DNA from: Polytrichum commune
Lineage: Eukaryota; Streptophyta; Polytrichopsida; Polytrichales; Polytrichaceae
Length of the DNA stretch: 64,000 nt
NCBI GenBank assembly: GCA_950295325.1
Contig: OX485805.1
Location: 19,517,501-19,581,500, forward strand
Direction of reading: 5' to 3'
The notes beneath the pieces were generated by a model, which was given only the letters and a program-made list of their open reading frames with translations, was not told the origin of the DNA and ran no database searches. Below are positions 60,323 through 64,000 of the stretch, piece after piece. A program made the translations under genes and the position numbers. The number at the start of each line of letters is the position of its first letter. The stretch's first letter is position 1.

Positions 60323-61351
60323 GTTTGGGTCGGTCGACCCAAACCCCTCCACTAGTGTGGGCGGGTTCTAGTCTGACCATTCTGAGGTTTGGGTCGATCG
60401 ACCCAAACCCCTCCACTAGTGTGGGCGGGTTCTAGTCTCACCCTTGTGAGGTTTGGGTCGGTCGATCCAAACCCCTTCACTAGTGTTGGGGGGGGGGTCT
60501 AGCCTGACCCTTGTGAGGTTTGGGTCGATCGACCCAAACCCCTTCACTAGTGTTGGGGGGGGGTCTAGTCTGACCCTTGTGAGGTTTGGGTCGGTCGACC
60601 CAAACCCCTTCACTAGTGTTTGGGGGGGGGGTCTAGTCTGACCCTTCTGAGATTTGGGTCGGCCGACCCAAACCCCTACCCCACTATGGGCGTTTATCGT
60701 AAAACCTTTCAGAAGGTTTGGGTCGGTCGACCCAAACTTTTTCGCACATCGTGAACGAATTGTTAATGGCCCTTACCCAAGGTACTCAGAAGGTTTGGAC
60801 GGACAGAGTAGGAACCTTATCCCATCATATGTAATGTTTGGGTCGAGCGACCCAAACCTCATCCCAGTGTGGGTGGATTTACACTGTGAAAGTTTGGGTC
60901 GACCGACCCAAACCCTTTCCCAGTGTGGGTGGACTTACCCTGTGAAAGTTTGGGTCGACCGACCCAAACCCCTTCCGAGTGTGGTGGGTTTACCCTGTGA
61001 AAGTTTGGGTCGGTCGACCCAAACCCCTTCCCAGTGTGGATGGATTTAGCCTGTGAAAGTTTGGGTCGACCGACCCAAACCCCTATCCAGTGTGGGTGGA
61101 TTAACCCCGTCAAAGATTGGGTCGGTCGACCCAACCCCTTCCCCAGTTTCGGAGGTTGTAGTTGACCATGACAAGGATTGGGTCGGTCGACCCAAAATTT
61201 TCCCCACAGCGTGATGGAATTCTAAATGGCCCTCAACCCATCATTGTACAAGGTTTGAGTCGGTCGACCGGAACCCGACCCTATCCCACGGGCAAGGTGT
61301 GGATGGCCCTCAATCCCTGGTGCCACAGGGTTTAGGTCGGCCGACCCAAAC
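60323..61351. repeat. Palindrome family 1 array, about 16 copies in two tandem blocks
   Basis: Block 1 starts at 60323, 60387, 60451, 60518, 60584, 60652 and 60716 (64-68 bp step; linker CACTAGTGTKGG and TCTAGTCTGACCCTT, with G runs). Block 2 starts at 60836, 60892, 60948, 61003 and 61059 (55-56 bp step; linker CCAGTGTGGGTGGATTTA). Decayed copies follow near 61115, 61176, 61253 and 61330. Centres are GT, AT, AC, GC and AG. The array lies just upstream of a splice acceptor at 61546, so it is probably intronic. Confidence 0.95.
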
Positions 61352-61546
61352 TCCCACCCAAAATATTTTGTGGAACATTTTGTGGACTGGCGCATAGTAT
61401 TGGGAGCTCACATTGCATTTGTGTTGCAAATGTCTTGATCCTCAGTGTCCCCATTTATCGTGATGTTTTGCATTTTCCAATATTTGATTTTTTTGGACCC
61501 TTACGTTGTGTCCATGTTTGTTGAGGTTTCATGTGCATTTGTGTAG

Positions 61547-64000
61547 GCGCAATGGAGGGAGTTGGTGGAAGAGGGGATTCCTTCTCTGAAGACATGGGCA
61601 GCACCCAATCTCTGTCTGGGGATGAGCTAGACATTGTCGGGGAGGATAGTTTTGATGACAGTGCAGATGAAGGTCATTTGGGGAGTCCTTCGCCATCTGA
61701 CCTTTTTTGCCCCATTGTGGAATGTGCGGGGCTTTCACGAGCTTCATGGGTGAATTTGGATGTGGTACTTGTTAATGACAGTGGAGTTGCTGTGGCGGAG
61801 GGTATTTGTCGTAACACACATCCACAAGATTGCATTGATGAACACTCCCTTGGCACCGAGGACGTTGGAGTTGTTATATTAGAATCACTTGTACATTCGG
61901 AAGTCAATCCAACTCATAGGTTCTCGTTGCGAAGGTGGCCGTTGAGGAATGTGACAATTGAGGGGGTTAGCTTGCGCGACCATGAGCGACGACACGTCCA
62001 AATCCAACAGGAGCTCCAAGCAAACATTCGGCCACGCAAAGGCCTTCGGAAGTACGAAACATTGACACGTCCTACTCCGTCTGCAAATAAGTGTAAACGT
62101 CAAAGGTTGCTCTGTGAGGAGTCTATTAGAGAAGTTGCTACGAAGGATTGTTGTGTACATCGTTGTTGCCAATTGTTCCCAAGAGATAAATTGAAGGCCA
62201 TCCGTGAAGAAATGTGGCTTGGAGATTTCCGTCTAAGATCCACCAAAAAACTTGATGTCCATAGGGCGATACATGTGAACGGAGCGGGTCGCAAGGTCAT
62301 CACCCTTGAGAGCATAGACGTGTGTTGTACGGCATGGTACACCATTCACGGTGTGTCGAAAGCGGAATTTTATAGACAAGCCGCGTATGCCAATAAAGGC
62401 CGCCGTGCCCGTCACCATGGGAACACGGGCTTAAAGAAACCAAGAGAAGCAACGAGACAAGCAACAGCCACTCTGGCAACCATCATTGTCCCCCTTGCCG
62501 ATGCAATGCCGCACAAAACACGGACACTCGCAACCGGTGAAAAGGTTGTGGAGAAGGTTCTTCCTACAGGCACGAAATGGAAAGACACATTGTTGGACGT
62601 AAACGCAGTTGGCGAGAAGGCCGGGTTGGACCCTATTTCGTTGTCGAAACTAAGTGCTATAAAAAAATCGAACTTTAGCGAATACATCACAAACAGACAA
62701 GGCGACAAATTTGCCCGTTGTTCCAAATGCGAGAAGTTGAAACGCCTTCGAGATGCACACACGATGGGGACAGAGTCCTATGCCGCACATCAAATGAACT
62801 ATTTCAAGCATGTGAACATGCAAGAGGCACACCGTAATGATTACTACACAAATAGAGCTTTGTCCATCTCCAGGCCTTTGGAGGTCCTTATAATCATCCA
62901 TGACAAAATGGACCATGCCAAAACAGCCTCACCATGTTTTGCAAATCGAATAAAAGCCACGGACGGCCTTTTTAAGCTTCCTGTTTCGGTTACAGGTGAT
63001 TTTGATAACAATTGCATTGCATTACCTAAACATAAATTTGTGCGTTTAGGTTTGTACTTGGGGCCATACATGTACACCATGTGAATTTTTTGGTGTTATA
63101 GTTGAATATTAAACCATTGGGTTGCCTTTGCAGGAATGATTGCACATGGGCATGGAGATGTCAAGTATGCTCATTATGCTCTTGATTTGTATCCGGGGGA
63201 TTCAAACCACACGATAGGGTCATTTGCAAAGCTTTTACGTGATTTGGAGAAACCGCCGTCCTATTCATCAAGATTGCTATTTGAAAACTCGGGATCAACA
63301 CCTCTATATGAAGCGGTCTTGGATGGAAGAGATGTATGCGTGCACTCATTGCCGGAGCCACCAAGTGAAGATGTGATTGCCAAGAATTTGCCCCCAACTC
63401 TGCGTGTCCAATTGGACAATTGTACGAAGGACAATAAAAGTAGATATGTTTTTGCATATTGGTCGTTGTTGGTTGCGAAAGGCATTTTCAAGGAGGTTTT
63501 TGTGTCCTTTCTATTGGTAGGCCACACGCACGATGATATTGATGCGTCCTTTGGGCGGTGGAGCATGAAGTTGCGCGAGGAGGATTTTCCAACAATCCCA
63601 TTGTTGATGAAGTCGTACATGGATTTGGAGAACATTCCCGTCATCCCACATATGATAGAGGAGGTTCCAGACTTCAAGGCATTTATAGAACCGTATATTC
63701 GAAGCGGAGCTCACCGATTGATCGGACATACGAAGGCACAACAATTTCGGTTCTACGTGCGTGACGATGGTGTCCCCGCCATGCAATACAAGTTGTTGTG
63801 CACATCACAAGACTGGAGCCCGCCGGAGGGTCTCCTTGTATGGCGTGTTGATGGGGAAGGAAGGACGATGTTGCCTGACGGAGAGCCTAAGCCTTGCAAA
63901 CCAATACCCATGAAGAATTTGGAGGACATTTGTAAAGGCATATCAGGCTTCATACAATATTGGGAGAGTTTGAGGGTAGCGGATGTTGGTGGATCGTGTT
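61547..64000 (+). CDS. DUF7869-type transposase-like protein, partial
   Basis: Exon from an acceptor TTTGTGTAG (to 61546) with ATG at 61552, through 63049; an 84-bp intron (63050-63133, G/GTTTGT...TTTGCAG); then exon 63134 to beyond the window. The acidic N-terminus is followed by a Cys-rich block (CCVHRCCQLF), VCCTAWYTIHGVSKAEFYRQ, and CSKCEKL. The core has LIIIHDKMDHAK, VQLDNCTKDNKSRYVFAYW, and VSFLLVGHTHDDIDASFGRW. These aspartate-containing blocks and the GHTHxDID signature are typical of DUF7869 proteins, which look like RNase H-fold transposases. No stop or frame change is seen in 2.4 kb, so this copy may be functional. A transposase role is inferred. Its divergent neighbour is the ParB/methyltransferase-like gene. 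Confidence 0.75.

Noticed and set aside
29250-61351. Palindromes as bacterial parS-type centromeres
   Set aside because: The sequence does not resemble parS, and the proteins show only the ParB N-terminal fold, not its parS-reading helix-turn-helix. A link to the protein is kept only as a testable idea.

Overview
The window reads as nuclear DNA of a land plant. It is AT-rich and gene-poor, carries GT-AG introns and TTTAGGG telomere-type repeats, and is packed with plant-type transposons: a Mutator-like element, PIF/Harbinger and pogo-like remnants, MITEs, LINEs and tRNA-derived SINEs. The species cannot be named. A seed-free plant (fern, lycophyte or bryophyte) is my guess from the transposase families, and it is inference only. 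No LTR or virus-derived element was recognised.

Layout. 1-1.5 kb: decayed LINE reverse transcriptase. 1.5-11 kb: MITEs, SINE-like pieces, a dispersed repeat and a 635-bp inverted-repeat element lying in a G-tract. 11.2-19.9 kb (minus): a long, broken but readable LINE. It has ORF1, then an ORF2 with a perfect 2A-type motif directly before its first ATG, an APE endonuclease, RT, RNase H, a zinc knuckle and a second, PD-(D/E)xK-like nuclease. 20.7-23.8 kb: 64-bp and 74-bp tandem repeats and a Harbinger remnant. 25.0-36.7 kb: an 11.68-kb Mutator-like element with inverted ends and a perfect 9-bp target duplication. It carries two head-to-head genes, a SWIM-finger transposase (+) and an eight-exon gene (-) joining a ParB-like fold to an amino-methyltransferase-like fold. 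36.7-49 kb: mostly repeats, two pogo-like deletion derivatives and a MYB/SANT-like remnant. 49.1-56.0 kb (minus): an intact multi-exon ParB/methyltransferase-like gene, probably spliced to an FCP1/NIF phosphatase-like exon. 60.3-64 kb (+): a palindrome array followed by a DUF7869-type transposase-like gene that runs off the window.

The most notable pattern ties the two large loci together. Each has a ParB/methyltransferase-like gene on the minus strand pointing away from a transposase-like gene on the plus strand. Each is studded with the same short palindrome: two 10-bp arms, GTTTGGGTCG and CGACCCAAAC, around two free bases. About 45 copies occur, nearly all inside introns of these genes, helically phased at 32 bp in several arrays, and twice inside coding sequence. 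A second palindrome family sits only inside the Mutator-like element. The working idea is a transposon-borne module in which a DNA-modifying or DNA-binding protein is linked to its own palindromic sites. This is inference. The sequence shows the co-occurrence, not the interaction.
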